Shown: one piece after another, positions 34,913 to 45,055 of the stretch
How positions within the stretch are numbered: position 1 is the first letter of the stretch
Layout: every line of letters begins with the position of its first letter
Source: JBEULC01 sp045504435
GTDB lineage: Bacteria > Pseudomonadota > Alphaproteobacteria > WRAU01 > Hepatincolaceae
Assembly (NCBI GenBank): GCA_045504435.1
Contig: JBEULC010000001.1
Location: 124,001-188,000 of the forward strand
Direction: 5' to 3'
Length of the DNA: 64,000 nucleotides
The notes under the pieces: model-generated
Database searches by the model: none
What the model was told of the DNA's origin: nothing
Seen by the model: the letters and a program-made list of their open reading frames with translations, nothing else
Program-made: the position numbers and the translations under genes

Positions 34913-36568
34913 ATGGCTAGTAAAGATATAAAGTTTGGGATAGAAGCACGTAATAAGATGTTAAAGGGATTAGATGTTCTTGCAGATGCAGTAAAAATTA
35001 CCTTAGGACCTAAAGGTAGAAATGTGGTAATTGAGAAATCCTATGGTTCGCCCAGAATTACCAAAGATGGCGTTACAGTAGCTAAGGAAATTGAACTTAG
35101 CGATAAATTTGAAAATATGGGGGCTCAAATGGTTAAAGAAGTAGCTTCAAGAAGTAATGATGAAGCAGGCGATGGTACCACAACTGCCACCGTATTGGCC
35201 CAAGCCATCGTAAAAGAAGGGATTAAAGCTGTTGCTGCTGGGATGAATCCTATGGATTTAAAAAGAGGGATTGATTTAGCGGTGGATGCAGTAATTACTG
35301 ATTTAAAATCTAAAGCAAAAAAAGTTTCTACTAACGAAGAAATTGCGCAAATTGCCACTATTTCTGCTAATGGTGAAAAAGAAATTGGTCAAATGATTGC
35401 AAATGCTATGGCTAAAGTAGGCAACGAAGGAGTAATCACTGTGGAAGAAGCTAAAGGTTTAATTAGTGAACTCCAAGTGGTAGAAGGTATGCAATTTGAT
35501 CGTGGCTATACTTCTCCTTATTTTATTAATAATGCAGAAAAAATGCTTTGCGAATTTGAGAACCCTTTAATATTAATTCATGAGGCTAAGTTATCTTCAT
35601 TACAACCAATGCTCCCTATTTTAGAAGCAGTTGTACAAAGTATCAGACCCTTAGTAATTATTGCTGAGGATATTGAAGGCGAGGCTTTAGCCGCTTTAGT
35701 GGTAAATAAATTAAGAGGGGGTTTAAAAGTGGTTGCCATTAAAGCCCCAGGCTTTGGTGACAGAAGAAAAGATATGTTAGAGGATCTTGCCGTATTAACT
35801 GGTGGTCAAGTGATTTCTGAGCAAATTGGTTTGAAATTAGAAAGCGCAGATATTTCCATGTTAGGTAGCGCTAAAAAAATTATTATCAGTAAAGATGATA
35901 CTACTATTGTGGAAGGTATTGGCCAAAAGGCTCAAATCGCTGAAAGATGCAAACAAATCAAAGCTCAAGCAGAAGCTTCTACTTCAGATTATGATAAAGA
36001 AAAGCTCCAAGAAAGATTAGCTAAATTATCAGGTGGCGTAGCTGTAATTAAAGTAGGCGGCTCTACAGAAGTAGAGGTAAAAGAAAAACATGATAGAGTA
36101 GATGATGCTTTACATGCCACAAGAGCAGCAGTAGCTGAAGGTATTGTACCAGGCGGCGGCGTAATTTTCCTATATGCTAAAAATGCATTAAACAAAATTA
36201 AAGTAGAAAATGATGATCAAAGAGTAGGAGTAGAAATCGTTAAGAAAGCTCTAGAAGCCCCTCTTCGTCAGATCGCTATTAACTCAGGAGCAGATGCCTC
36301 TATTATTGTGGGTAAACTTTTAGATCAAAAAGATGTAAACTATGGTTACAATGCCCAAACTGATGAATATGGCAATATGACCACTTTTGGAATTATTGAT
36401 CCAGTTAAAGTTAGCCGCGTAGCGTTACAAGGTGCAGCTTCGGTTGCGGGTCTAATGATTACTACTGAAGCTATGATTGCTGACCTTCCTGAAAAAGAAA
36501 AAGCTATGGATATGGGAGGAATGGGCGGCATGGGCGGCATGGGTGGTATGGGAGGAATGGGCTACTAA
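34913..36568 (+). CDS. groEL: Chaperonin GroEL
   Basis: A 551-residue Cpn60 that folds cytosolic proteins inside the double ring. The ATP site shows LGPKGRNVVIEKSYG (about 31-45) and GDGTTTATVLAQ (about 86-97). The equatorial signature AAVEGIVPGGG reads AAVAEGIVPGGGV near 404-416. The C-terminus ends in five GGM repeats and GY, as in other proteobacteria. AAGGAG lies 10 bases before the start. The gene has noticeably more G+C than its surroundings, as expected for a conserved, highly expressed gene. Confidence 0.98.
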   Translation: MASKDIKFGIEARNKMLKGLDVLADAVKITLGPKGRNVVIEKSYGSPRITKDGVTVAKEIELSDKFENMGAQMVKEVASRSNDEAGDGTTTATVLAQAIVKEGIKAVAAGMNPMDLKRGIDLAVDAVITDLKSKAKKVSTNEEIAQIATISANGEKEIGQMIANAMAKVGNEGVITVEEAKGLISELQVVEGMQFDRGYTSPYFINNAEKMLCEFENPLILIHEAKLSSLQPMLPILEAVVQSIRPLVIIAEDIEGEALAALVVNKLRGGLKVVAIKAPGFGDRRKDMLEDLAVLTGGQVISEQIGLKLESADISMLGSAKKIIISKDDTTIVEGIGQKAQIAERCKQIKAQAEASTSDYDKEKLQERLAKLSGGVAVIKVGGSTEVEVKEKHDRVDDALHATRAAVAEGIVPGGGVIFLYAKNALNKIKVENDDQRVGVEIVKKALEAPLRQIAINSGADASIIVGKLLDQKDVNYGYNAQTDEYGNMTTFGIIDPVKVSRVALQGAASVAGLMITTEAMIADLPEKEKAMDMGGMGGMGGMGGMGGMGY

Positions 36569-37554
36569 TTTAGTTAGTTCTCTTCCTTATTGAACTCTTT
36601 AAAATTACTAGGCTTCTTGTTAAATAAAGCTTTTTGTTTAAACCACTATATTGTTGGGAAGCAATATAGTGGTAAAAGCAAAAAGATAAATATAATCAGA
36701 AGCCTATTTTCTTTAAATCTAATGGTTATATTTATTGTTGCAACTATAGTTACTAATAATACTCAATAACTTATTTATTTTTTCTCTCAAGCCTATGATT
36801 ACAAATCTTTAAGTTTTTTTTAGATAATCATTCACCTAATCTAAATATTGATTTCCTTAAAATTTCCAAGATGCCAATTTCTTATCCCAAGGTAAATTAT
36901 TATTATAAAAGTCAAGCTCAGCTAACCTTACTTCATAACTTTTAAGGATTATTTATTTGCTAGATAGATTATAGGCTAAATGAGATAGATCTAAGGACCT
37001 AAAAATTAAGCCTTACTTTAATGGTATAAATTAAGATTATATTATCCTTAGTTTATATATTTTGTTAGTAGGATTAATCATAAGGTAAATGGTCATAAAA
37101 TTTAGTTAGCTATACCTAAGATCATTTAACCCCTAAAGTAATGTCGCAGATTTTTTAAAAGCTGATATCCTTACCTTCTAACCTTATATTTTATCATTAT
37201 TAAAATTTCCATTAAGGCTTAACAAGTTTTAAAATCCTAAGGACTATATTTGTGGTTAATAGTAGCTTTTTAGTTCAACCTTTTAGTTAGAATATTTTTA
37301 TGAAATAAAGCTCTTTATTGTAACTAATTTTGTGTAATTGCTCTTTAGTAGACTGTTTTTGATAAAAATTAAAATAAATACAACTTCTACGGGACTTGCA
37401 TTTAAGAACAATGTAATTTATTATATATTATATATTAGTTTATTAGTTGTGGGCTTTATTTATATTTAATTTATGATATATGAAAAAAATTTGGCAATTT
37501 AAGATTTATAAATTAACTATAATCTAAACAAACTATATTAGGGGAAAATTTTCC
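36569..37554. other. 986-bp gene-free region between groEL and lysA
   Basis: No open frame of note on either strand. The first 140 bases hold the large hairpin at 36609-36706. The rest is very AT-rich with scattered short stop-filled stretches, consistent with a decayed gene or two, none of which I can identify. A lysA promoter must lie near the right end, but I cannot place it. Confidence 0.5.
36609..36706. repeat. 98-nt nested palindrome after groEL
   Basis: Perfect inner arms of 11 bp (36643-36653 with 36662-36672, loop 8 nt) sit inside further near-matching arms containing CTTTTTG, and outer arms TAGGCTTCT at 36609-36617 and AGAAGCCTA at 36698-36706. It begins 40 bases after the groEL stop. 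The T-rich side is 5' of the inner stem and the A-rich side 3', the reverse of a normal terminator tail, so it could be a MITE-like element, a structured RNA, or a processed 3' end. Confidence 0.6.
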
Positions 37555-38790
37555 ATGAGATATATAAACAACACCTTATTTCTAGAAGATATTAGCATTA
37601 ACCAACTGGCTGCTGAAGTTAAAACTCCTTTTTATGTTTATTCTTATAACAAAATGCAAAGTAACTATTTAGCTTTACAACAGATTTGCACACCTTATAA
37701 AATAGATATTTGTTATTCTATTAAAGCTAATCCCGGATTAGCTATTATTAAAACCTTTGCCGATTTAGGCGCAGGGGCAGATGTAGTATCAATTGGGGAG
37801 TTAAGAAGAGCTATCAAAGCCGGAATCCCTGCAGAAAAAATTTCTTTTTCTGGGGTAGGGAAAAGCGCGGGCGAAATTTTAGAAGCAATGACATATGACG
37901 TAACTATCAATATAGAATCCGAAAGTGAATTCAATCTAATTAAAAAATTTATTGAAAGAAGCAATTGTAAAGTAAAACTTACCTTTAGATTAAACCCTGA
38001 TGTACAAATTCAAAATCACCCTAAAATTAGCACAGGCTCAAGTAGCAACAAATTTGGAATTTTACAAGAAGATATTGTAAGGCTTTATGAAAAAGCTTAT
38101 AAGGTAAACAACATCCATTGTGCTGGAATTACCATGCATATTGGTTCCCAGATTCTTGATTATAGGACTTTTGAGCAAGCCTATGCTAACCTTAGCGCTT
38201 TAATTGATGAATTAGGCAACACAAATCTACCTGTTGAGCAAATTTCTTTAGGCGGGGGTTTTGGGGTTAAATACCAAATTAGTGACCAGGATTTTGATTT
38301 CGTTAAATGGCAACAACTTTTAGAAAAATATTTCAAAAAATTTACAGGGCAAATTACTATTGAACCAGGAAGATACCTGGTGGCAGAGGCAGGATTATTA
38401 ATCACCCAAGTTCGCCACCTAAAAAACTCTAAAGATAAGGTTTTTATAGTTGTAGATGCAGCAATGAATGATATGGTTAGGCCAGCCATGTATAATGCTT
38501 ATCATACTATCATTCCTGTGGATAAAAATCCAAAGTTCTCTATAATCACCGCTGATATAGTAGGGCCTGTTTGCGAAAGTTCTGATACTTTTGGTTTTGG
38601 TGTAGAAATTCCTGAAGTTATCTATCCAGGTTTATTAGCTATCACAGAAGTAGGAGCCTATGGCAGTAGTATGGCTTCTTTTTATAACTGTAGGCCCATT
38701 CTTAAAGAAGTTATGATTAAAAATAGTGAGTATTCGATTATTAAAGATGAAATTCCTCATGAGATTTTAGATCAATATGAGCATTTTTAA
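37555..38790 (+). CDS. lysA: Diaminopimelate decarboxylase
   Basis: A 411-residue PLP enzyme that makes L-lysine from meso-diaminopimelate. The PLP-binding Lys57 is in YSIKANPG, the glycine loop is in LGGGFGVKY (about 228-236), the phosphate-binding EPGRYLVAEAG near 267-277, and the second-domain catalytic GPVCESSDTFG near 339-349 with Cys and Asp. Length is usual. It stands alone between two gene-poor regions. Its retention fits a cell that still makes the DAP pathway for its wall or lysine, but the upstream dap genes are not in this window. Confidence 0.94.
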   Translation: MRYINNTLFLEDISINQLAAEVKTPFYVYSYNKMQSNYLALQQICTPYKIDICYSIKANPGLAIIKTFADLGAGADVVSIGELRRAIKAGIPAEKISFSGVGKSAGEILEAMTYDVTINIESESEFNLIKKFIERSNCKVKLTFRLNPDVQIQNHPKISTGSSSNKFGILQEDIVRLYEKAYKVNNIHCAGITMHIGSQILDYRTFEQAYANLSALIDELGNTNLPVEQISLGGGFGVKYQISDQDFDFVKWQQLLEKYFKKFTGQITIEPGRYLVAEAGLLITQVRHLKNSKDKVFIVVDAAMNDMVRPAMYNAYHTIIPVDKNPKFSIITADIVGPVCESSDTFGFGVEIPEVIYPGLLAITEVGAYGSSMASFYNCRPILKEVMIKNSEYSIIKDEIPHEILDQYEHF

Positions 38791-38816
38791 TTGTATATAA
38801 TTTAATTATCCTTGGC

Positions 38817-38851
38817 ACTAAAGTCTCAAATTTGCCTTTTAGGGCTTTAGT
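38817..38851 (+). terminator. Weak candidate terminator of lysA
   Basis: ACTAAAG at 38817-38823 pairs with CTTTAGT at 38845-38851 across a 21-base loop, followed by TTAAT. It is 27 bases after the lysA stop. Too loose to be sure. Confidence 0.3.
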
Positions 38852-38996
38852 TTAATACTATTTCCTTTTAGCTTTTTCTTAAAAATCCACTTATCAACTT
38901 CCTTATAAATTCAGTAAACCCCTACTTAATGGAAAATTAAAATCAGAAAAAAGCTAGATTTTTTAAATTTCCTTACTTTATTTATAATATTTTATC

Positions 38997-39368
38997 TTAT
39001 AAAAAATTTAAGGAGATTTTTATAGCTAACAAAATAAAACTACCTATAAAAATTCTCATAATATAGTACTGATACTCCCCTTTACATAAGTAATATCCTA
39101 AAGATAGGCGGTTTAAGGAAATTAAAGATAATAACCTTACTAACCCAAAAGTATGGACATTATAATCATTATTGGTAAAATCTATGGCTACTGAAAGTTT
39201 TTTTAATATCTCTATCAGAGGTCTGAGCTTTTCCATTAGCACTTTGCTATTGCCAATAGTACTAAGATGGTTTGCTCCTAACTTGTTTAAAAATTCTCCT
39301 GAGATGGATTGAAGGGGGTTGCCTAAAGCCACCTCAGGCCTCCTTAATGAAAGTAAGTCTTGAACCAT
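38997..39368 (-). pseudogene. Unidentified 123-codon frame, probably a gene remnant
   Basis: The frame starts with ATG at 39368 after GGAGGAG (only a few bases apart, too close for an ideal site) and ends at the AT-rich 38997. The product has no recognised domain: a polar first two-thirds (ALGNPLQSISGEFLNKLG) and one hydrophobic segment at the end (MRIFIGSFILLAIKISL). It lies in a region of decayed sequence and upstream frames on the same strand are interrupted, so it is more likely the tail of a broken gene than an intact small gene. An intact small membrane protein is the alternative. Confidence 0.35.
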
Positions 39369-40151
39369 CTCCTCCTAAAGTTTGAGCCTAAATATTGGCT
39401 ATATATTGATTATCCTCCTAAGCTTCCACCAAAGAGAGTAAAAGCAATATTGAAAATAGCTGCTTTAATTAATAGTTTGTATTTTATTGCGGATATACTA
39501 CATGTGATCACGGTAGTAATATAAAAATCTAAAACACCTATTTCCAATGGCCGCTTAAGATAAAATTATTAACTTTGCCAATAACCTCCGCAGAAAGCCT
39601 CTAGTAATTTCTTAAGGCTGTAAGCACCAAATAAATTTACTTCCGCTTCTCCCCTAGGTAATTTCTAACCACAAGAATGTTTCCACCTACTTCATTTAGC
39701 CACCCACTTCACACAATTAAAAAAGCAAGATCTCCAATTACACAAAAAGCAAAGTATTGAAATATGCAAATAGCATCACAACTAAAAAACTGCTGTAAAA
39801 ACTGGCAACTTTATAGATATTAATAGTATAGTTAAGAGAAAAATTATTAAACTTAGATAAATCCAGAATACAGCCTTTCTCTCAATATTATATATTTTCT
39901 AGTATTTACAATTATTTATTAATTAATGAAATAAAAGGTTAAATAGTAAATAATTTTGAGCCTTATCTATCTTATTTCTACTTACAAATATATTTGCTTT
40001 AACTTACTCTTACTTTAAAGCATCATATTTACTAAGGATTATATTATTGTAATTTAGTAATTGCGCTTTATTTTATCCCTAATCTTTCTTTAATCACTGA
40101 TTTAATATGGTAAAAAAATATGACAATCAAATAGGAGATAAAGTTATTCTA

Positions 40152-40194
40152 TAATGTTAATTACTTAAAAAGAGGCTTTAGGTAATTAACATTA
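40152..40194. repeat. 13-bp inverted repeat in the gene-poor region
   Basis: Arms at 40152-40164 and 40182-40194 (TAATGTTAATTAC and its complement) with a 17-base loop. It could be a relict terminator or element end; no flanking target duplication was identified. Confidence 0.45.
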
Positions 40195-41389
40195 CATTAT
40201 TATAAACATTTATTGATAATTATATTTTTTTTGCGTACTCGTTTTTTAATGTTAACAATAGTTTGAATAATAAATAAAATTTGTTTGTTATTTTATAGCA
40301 AGATTTTACAATTATTTTTTAATTTATATTTTTTTACTAATTTTTTAATAAGGCATCTTAAAGGTTTACTCCTTTAAGATAAAGTTAATACTTTAATTAG
40401 CTAAATAGTATATAAAACAAAAAACTTCTAAAAGCCTCCTATTGCCTCCTAATTTATTTATTTTTTTATTTATTAAGCTTAATATTAGCACAGAATATTA
40501 CAGAAGCAAGCAGTATGTAAGATAAATTTTACATAAATCCCTCAAGATAATGAATTGTAAGAATATACTAGACTAAAACGATGGTTTTTTAAGTTAAATA
40601 TACTATACCCATATTAGTGATAATGCTGATAAGAAAGACAAAATATGATGAAATGGAGTAAAAAATCCTAAAATTTTACATTTAAAAAATATAAAATTTA
40701 TCATCTTATTTTTTATTAATATTATTAATATCTTAATAATATTCCCCAAATAAAAATAGTAACTATAGAGATTCTTCTAATTTTTGCTATTTCTTTATCA
40801 ATAAAACTAGGGTGTTCTTTCCCTGAATTTAAAATGTAGTAATTACCCATATTGTTGGTTTATATGATTGAATGATAGGGCTTTTCCTTTGGCTTTATAT
40901 TATTTAGTTATTTACTTTGGCATATATTTGAGCTATAAACTTAAGCTGCTTTAAGGACATTGGTAGTACACAGGGGTTCAAAGGAATTTATAGCAAAAAA
41001 AGTCCGAGCTCCTAAATCTTACAAAAAACTAAGTTGTTATAATAAGAGACCTGAATAACTTTTGATAGCTTAATAAATTACTAAAGAGGGATTCCTAATG
41101 ATTTAGGAATAACTAATTTTAAGCTTTAAAGCTAAGAAAGAAACTTTTACTTTTGCTTACGCCATTTACTTAAAAGAGTTGCTTAGGAAAATTATAATTA
41201 GGAATTAGTAAAAAATCTAATCCATAGATAAATATCTAGCTAAATTTCTGCGTATTTTATAATCTTTTACATCTATTTAATTGTTTTAGTATAAAATATA
41301 GGGGAAAAGTAACAATTATTGCTTAGCTCTTCTATTCCCCCTTATTTTATTAGTGAAACCCCTTTAATTGCTATTTAAGTTAGCTTTAC

Positions 41390-41818
41390 TTAGGCAGAAT
41401 TAGTAACTAAAGCTACGGCAATTACCGCCAAGATTGCTCCCACAATCTGTGGTAGAGTTAAGGCAACATGAAAAACAGAGAAGTTTAATAATAAAGTTAA
41501 GATAGGATATAAAGAAGTTAGCACCACTATCATACTAACATTGCCTCCATATTTTACACTGAGCAATAAAAATAGTCCACCTATACCTGTGGCCAACCCT
41601 AACGCTATCCCTGATCCTACTGCGGCAGTGGTTGAAGAAGTAAAATTAATTTTAAAGCCAACTAAAGATAATGCAATAATTCCTGAGATAATATATCCTA
41701 TACCTGAAAGAAATATACCACTATAAGGATCCATATTCCTAGCAACTACACCATTTAATAGACCCCAGGCAGTATAACTTATTAGGGATAAAGCAGCAAA
41801 TAATATCCAAATCATCAT
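41390..41818 (-). CDS. Small EamA/DMT-family membrane transporter
   Basis: A 142-residue, very hydrophobic protein with about five membrane segments: a single EamA domain rather than the usual tandem pair, so it would act as a dimer. The family phrases are present: SYTAWGLLNGVVARNMDPYSG near the start and VSMIVVLTSLYPILTLLLNF near 95-114, plus the closing GAILAVIAVALV. Strong ribosome-binding site AAGGAG. It lies 35 bases behind betA in the same transcript. Its partner genes suggest a role in moving choline, betaine or a related compound, but this is inference from context: DMT members also carry nucleotides, amino acids and drugs. Confidence 0.8.
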   Translation of the reverse strand: MMIWILFAALSLISYTAWGLLNGVVARNMDPYSGIFLSGIGYIISGIIALSLVGFKINFTSSTTAAVGSGIALGLATGIGGLFLLLSVKYGGNVSMIVVLTSLYPILTLLLNFSVFHVALTLPQIVGAILAVIAVALVTNSA

Positions 41819-41853
41819 AAATATCTCCTTTAATGTTTTATATTATATTTAAT

Positions 41854-43494
41854 TTATCCAACAAAATATGTCACTTGAGCTTTAGGTAATTTTTTGCCCT
41901 TTATATTATCTGCGATTTTTTCTGCCATCATAATAGTAGGAGCATTTAAGTTACCGGTAATTACTTTTGGCATAATTGAAGCATCAACTACTCTTAGCCC
42001 TTGTAAACCATGCACTTTTCCTTGAGAATCTACCACGGCATTATTTCCATACCCCATCTTACAGGAACCACAGGGATGGTAAGCGGTTTCTCCCTTGCTA
42101 CGAACAAACTCATCAATTTCCTCATCTGATTGTACATCTAAACCTGGAGAAATTTCCTTTCCTTTATAAGGTGCAAAAGCCTCTTGAGAAGCTATATGGC
42201 GCGTAATACGAATAGCATCACGAAATTCTACCCAATCTTTTTCTTTAGACATATAGTTAAATAAGAGGCTAGGGTTTTCATTGGGATCAGTTGATCTAAT
42301 TTTTACGCTACCCATGGCTTCTGATCTCATAGAACCTACATGAAACTGGAAACTATGGGATTTAACTACCTTGCTCCCATTGTAATTCATAGCGATAGGA
42401 ATAAAATGATATTGTATATTAGGCCACTTTTCATTTTTGTTGGTTTTAATAAAACCACCTACTTCAAATTGATTTGAAGCCCCAATACCTTTACCAAAAA
42501 ACATCCATAAAGCTCCAATCCAAGGTTTATTATACCACTTTAAACTTGGAGCAAGAGAAATAGGCTGTTTACATTCATATTGCATATAAACCTCTACGTG
42601 ATCTTGAAGATTTTCACCCACACCTGGCAGATCAATTACTGGCTTAATTCCAAATTTTGCTAAAAACTCTGCAGAACCTATACCAGAACGCTGTAAAATC
42701 AAAGGAGAGTCTATAGCGCCCCCACAAACTATCACTTCTTTTTCACAATAATAAGTAATCAGTTTATTTTTTTGCAAAACCTGGACCCCAATAACTCTTT
42801 GACCTTCAAATATAACTTTATCTGCTTTAGCTCTAGTTATTATGGTAAGATTTTTCCTTTTACGTGCTTTATCTAAATACTCCCTAGCAACACTGGCTCT
42901 ACGCCCACAAGGAGTAGTATTTCTATCCATAGGAGCAAAACCTTCTTGTTGATAGCCATTGAGATCCTCTGTTACAGGATATCCAGCTTCTTTAGCAGCC
43001 CTTAATATCACCTGATAAAGTTCATTATTTCCTGCTTTTGGCGTTGTTACATGCAAAGGCCCAGAATCACCATGATAATCATTAGCGCCAGTATCGCGGT
43101 TTTCCATTTTAATAAAATAAGGCAAGCAGTCTAAATATGACCATTCGCTCATACCTTCTTCACTAGCCCAGCCATCATAATCCAAAGCATTTCCTCTAAT
43201 ATACACCATACCATTGATTAAAGAAGAACCCCCTAACCCTTTACCGCGTCCACATTCCATCTGGCGGTTATTCATATGTGGCTCAGGCTCAGTACGATAG
43301 GCCCAATTATAGCGCGTTCCTTGCAAAGGATACGCTAAAGCTGCAGGCATTTGGGTTCGCCAATCTAAACGCCAATCTTTACCGCCTGCTTCTAAAAGTA
43401 ATACAGTACAATTTTCATCTTCTGTTAATCTATTAGTTAATACACATCCTGCAGAACCCGCCCCAATGATAATATAATCAAACTTTTTCCCCAT
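41854..43494 (-). CDS. betA: Choline dehydrogenase (GMC oxidoreductase)
   Basis: A 546-residue FAD enzyme that oxidises choline to betaine aldehyde (and may take it to betaine). The Rossmann FAD motif IIGAGSAGCVLTNRL is at 9-23, the GMC signature GRGKGLGGSSLINGMVYIRG at about 83-102, and the second GMC signature around GGAIDSPLILQRSGIG (about 258-273). The catalytic His473 is in HPCGSCKMG and the second catalytic-site residue lies in GNLNAPT (about 514-520). Its length and its partner betB point to choline rather than another alcohol. SD AAGGAGAG is well placed. It follows betB after 24 bases. Confidence 0.92.
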   Translation of the reverse strand: MGKKFDYIIIGAGSAGCVLTNRLTEDENCTVLLLEAGGKDWRLDWRTQMPAALAYPLQGTRYNWAYRTEPEPHMNNRQMECGRGKGLGGSSLINGMVYIRGNALDYDGWASEEGMSEWSYLDCLPYFIKMENRDTGANDYHGDSGPLHVTTPKAGNNELYQVILRAAKEAGYPVTEDLNGYQQEGFAPMDRNTTPCGRRASVAREYLDKARKRKNLTIITRAKADKVIFEGQRVIGVQVLQKNKLITYYCEKEVIVCGGAIDSPLILQRSGIGSAEFLAKFGIKPVIDLPGVGENLQDHVEVYMQYECKQPISLAPSLKWYNKPWIGALWMFFGKGIGASNQFEVGGFIKTNKNEKWPNIQYHFIPIAMNYNGSKVVKSHSFQFHVGSMRSEAMGSVKIRSTDPNENPSLLFNYMSKEKDWVEFRDAIRITRHIASQEAFAPYKGKEISPGLDVQSDEEIDEFVRSKGETAYHPCGSCKMGYGNNAVVDSQGKVHGLQGLRVVDASIMPKVITGNLNAPTIMMAEKIADNIKGKKLPKAQVTYFVG

Positions 43495-43518
43495 TATAAT
43501 CTCTCCTTTGATTAAATG

Positions 43519-44994
43519 TTATATTTTTTTAAATACAGACTCATATTCTCCCATTTCTACTTGGACAGATTTTGTCTTTGTATAATGGGCCAATGTTTGC
43601 ATGCCATTTTCTCTGCCAATTCCAGATTCCTTGTACCCACCCACTGGCATTTGAACAGGACTTTCTCCCCAACAATTAATCCAACATATTCCTGCTTCTA
43701 GTTTAGCAATTACCCTATGAGCAACGTTAATATTTTGGCTTATAACCCCTGCAGCAAGTCCGAAATTTGTATTATTAGCCCTTGCTATTACTTCTTCTTC
43801 GTCCTTAAAGCTCATAATGGTCATAACCGGACCAAAAATTTCTTCCTTAACTATTACCATCTCATCATTACAATCTGTAAAGATGGTAGGCTCTACATAA
43901 TATCCTTGAGCAAATTTAGAATCTTCAATTCTATGTCCGCCGTAAATTAATTTAGCACCTTCTTTAATCCCAATATCTATATATTTAATTACGTTTTTTA
44001 GATGAAATTCTCCCACTAAAGGACCAAAATTAGTATCAGGATTTAAAGGTTCATTAATTACAATGCCCGCCATAGCGGCCAGTAATTTAGTAGTAAAATC
44101 TTTTTCAATGGTGTGATGAACAAATACTCGGGTACCGTTGGTACAAACTTGCCCTGAGCTAAAGAAGTTTGCCATCATAGCTATTCTTACCGCTAAATCT
44201 AAATCCGTATCAGGAAAGATTATCAAAGCAGATTTTCCACCTAGTTCCATAGTTACACTTTTAAGAGAAGATAAAGCACCTTGGGACATCACGTTTTTAC
44301 CACCATTAACTGATCCGGTAAAGGAGATTTTAGCAATTTTTGGATGTTCAGTTAATATTTTACCCACATCTCTTGAACCATTGATCACATTAAATACCCC
44401 ATCTGGTAGGCCAGCTTCTGTAAAAATCTCTGCTAATTTTAAGGCAGTTAAAGGAGTATAGTTGGAGGGCTTAAAAAGCATAGAATTTCCTGCAGCTAAC
44501 GCAGGGGCAGCTTTCCAAAGGGCAATTTGGATAGGATAATTCCATGCCCCAATGCCTAAACACACTCCTAAAGGCTCTTGGCGAGTATAAATAAAAGAGC
44601 TTTCTCTTAGGGGGATATAAGTACCTTCTAAAGCTACCGCTAACCCAGCATAATATTCTAAAATATCAGCGCCTGTATGAATATCAACAACCGAAGTTTC
44701 ACTAATAGGTTTACCTGTGTTTAAAGTTTCTAAATGAGCTAGTTCAGCGTTGCGTCCACGTAAAATTTGCACTGCTTTTAATAAAATTCTACCTCTTTCC
44801 ATAGGTGTCATTGCGGCCCAAATTTTTTGTCCTTGGGAAGATGAACTCACTGCTTTTTCCACATCCTCTTTAGTAGCAGAGCGTAATTTCGCTAAACATT
44901 GACCATTAAATGGATTAATTACATTAATAATATCATTACTTGTACCATCAACATATTTTCCATGGATATACATGGATTTATATTCTCCAAACAT
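43519..44994 (-). CDS. betB: Betaine aldehyde dehydrogenase
   Basis: A 491-residue NAD(P)-dependent enzyme that oxidises betaine aldehyde to glycine betaine, the second step after betA. The catalytic Glu250 is in TMELGGKSA and Cys284 in SGQVCTNGTRVFV, the latter phrase typical of BADHs. NAD-binding residues are in PWNYPIQ-like AWNYPIQIALWK (about 150-161) and FTGSVNGGKNV. The length is normal. It is the first gene of the betB-betA-EamA unit; start ATG 44994 has AAGGAG seven bases upstream. I see no betI regulator, BCCT or ABC choline transporter, nor betC, in the window. Confidence 0.94.
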   Translation of the reverse strand: MFGEYKSMYIHGKYVDGTSNDIINVINPFNGQCLAKLRSATKEDVEKAVSSSSQGQKIWAAMTPMERGRILLKAVQILRGRNAELAHLETLNTGKPISETSVVDIHTGADILEYYAGLAVALEGTYIPLRESSFIYTRQEPLGVCLGIGAWNYPIQIALWKAAPALAAGNSMLFKPSNYTPLTALKLAEIFTEAGLPDGVFNVINGSRDVGKILTEHPKIAKISFTGSVNGGKNVMSQGALSSLKSVTMELGGKSALIIFPDTDLDLAVRIAMMANFFSSGQVCTNGTRVFVHHTIEKDFTTKLLAAMAGIVINEPLNPDTNFGPLVGEFHLKNVIKYIDIGIKEGAKLIYGGHRIEDSKFAQGYYVEPTIFTDCNDEMVIVKEEIFGPVMTIMSFKDEEEVIARANNTNFGLAAGVISQNINVAHRVIAKLEAGICWINCWGESPVQMPVGGYKESGIGRENGMQTLAHYTKTKSVQVEMGEYESVFKKI

Positions 44995-45055
44995 TAAATA
45001 CTCCTTGTATAAATTAAATTACTAATATTAGATTCTCCTCTAAACCATATCAGCT

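Larger units (their letters stand above)
38791..41389. other. 2.6-kb gene-poor region between lysA and the bet cassette
   Basis: Apart from one doubtful frame at 38997-39368 I find only short, stop-interrupted frames on both strands. Examples are about 30 codons on the minus strand around 39590-39690 (a fragment reading PRGEAEVNLFGAY) and about 36 codons on the plus strand around 40945-41055. They resemble remains of genes, but I could match none to a family. An inverted repeat lies at 40152-40194. G+C falls to about 18% in parts. There is no tRNA, no transposase end, and no cluster of DnaA boxes that would mark an origin. Confidence 0.55.

Noticed and set aside
40950..41060. tRNA-like stretch with GGGGTTCAAAGG
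   Set aside because: No matching acceptor or anticodon stem could be drawn around it; it lies in decayed DNA.
36569..41389. Replication origin in the AT-rich gene-poor region
   Set aside because: No cluster of DnaA-box-like sites, no CtrA sites and no dnaA, hemE or parAB neighbours were seen.
41976..42206. Open frame of 76 codons opposite betA
   Set aside because: It overlaps the conserved C-terminal catalytic part of betA and has no family features.
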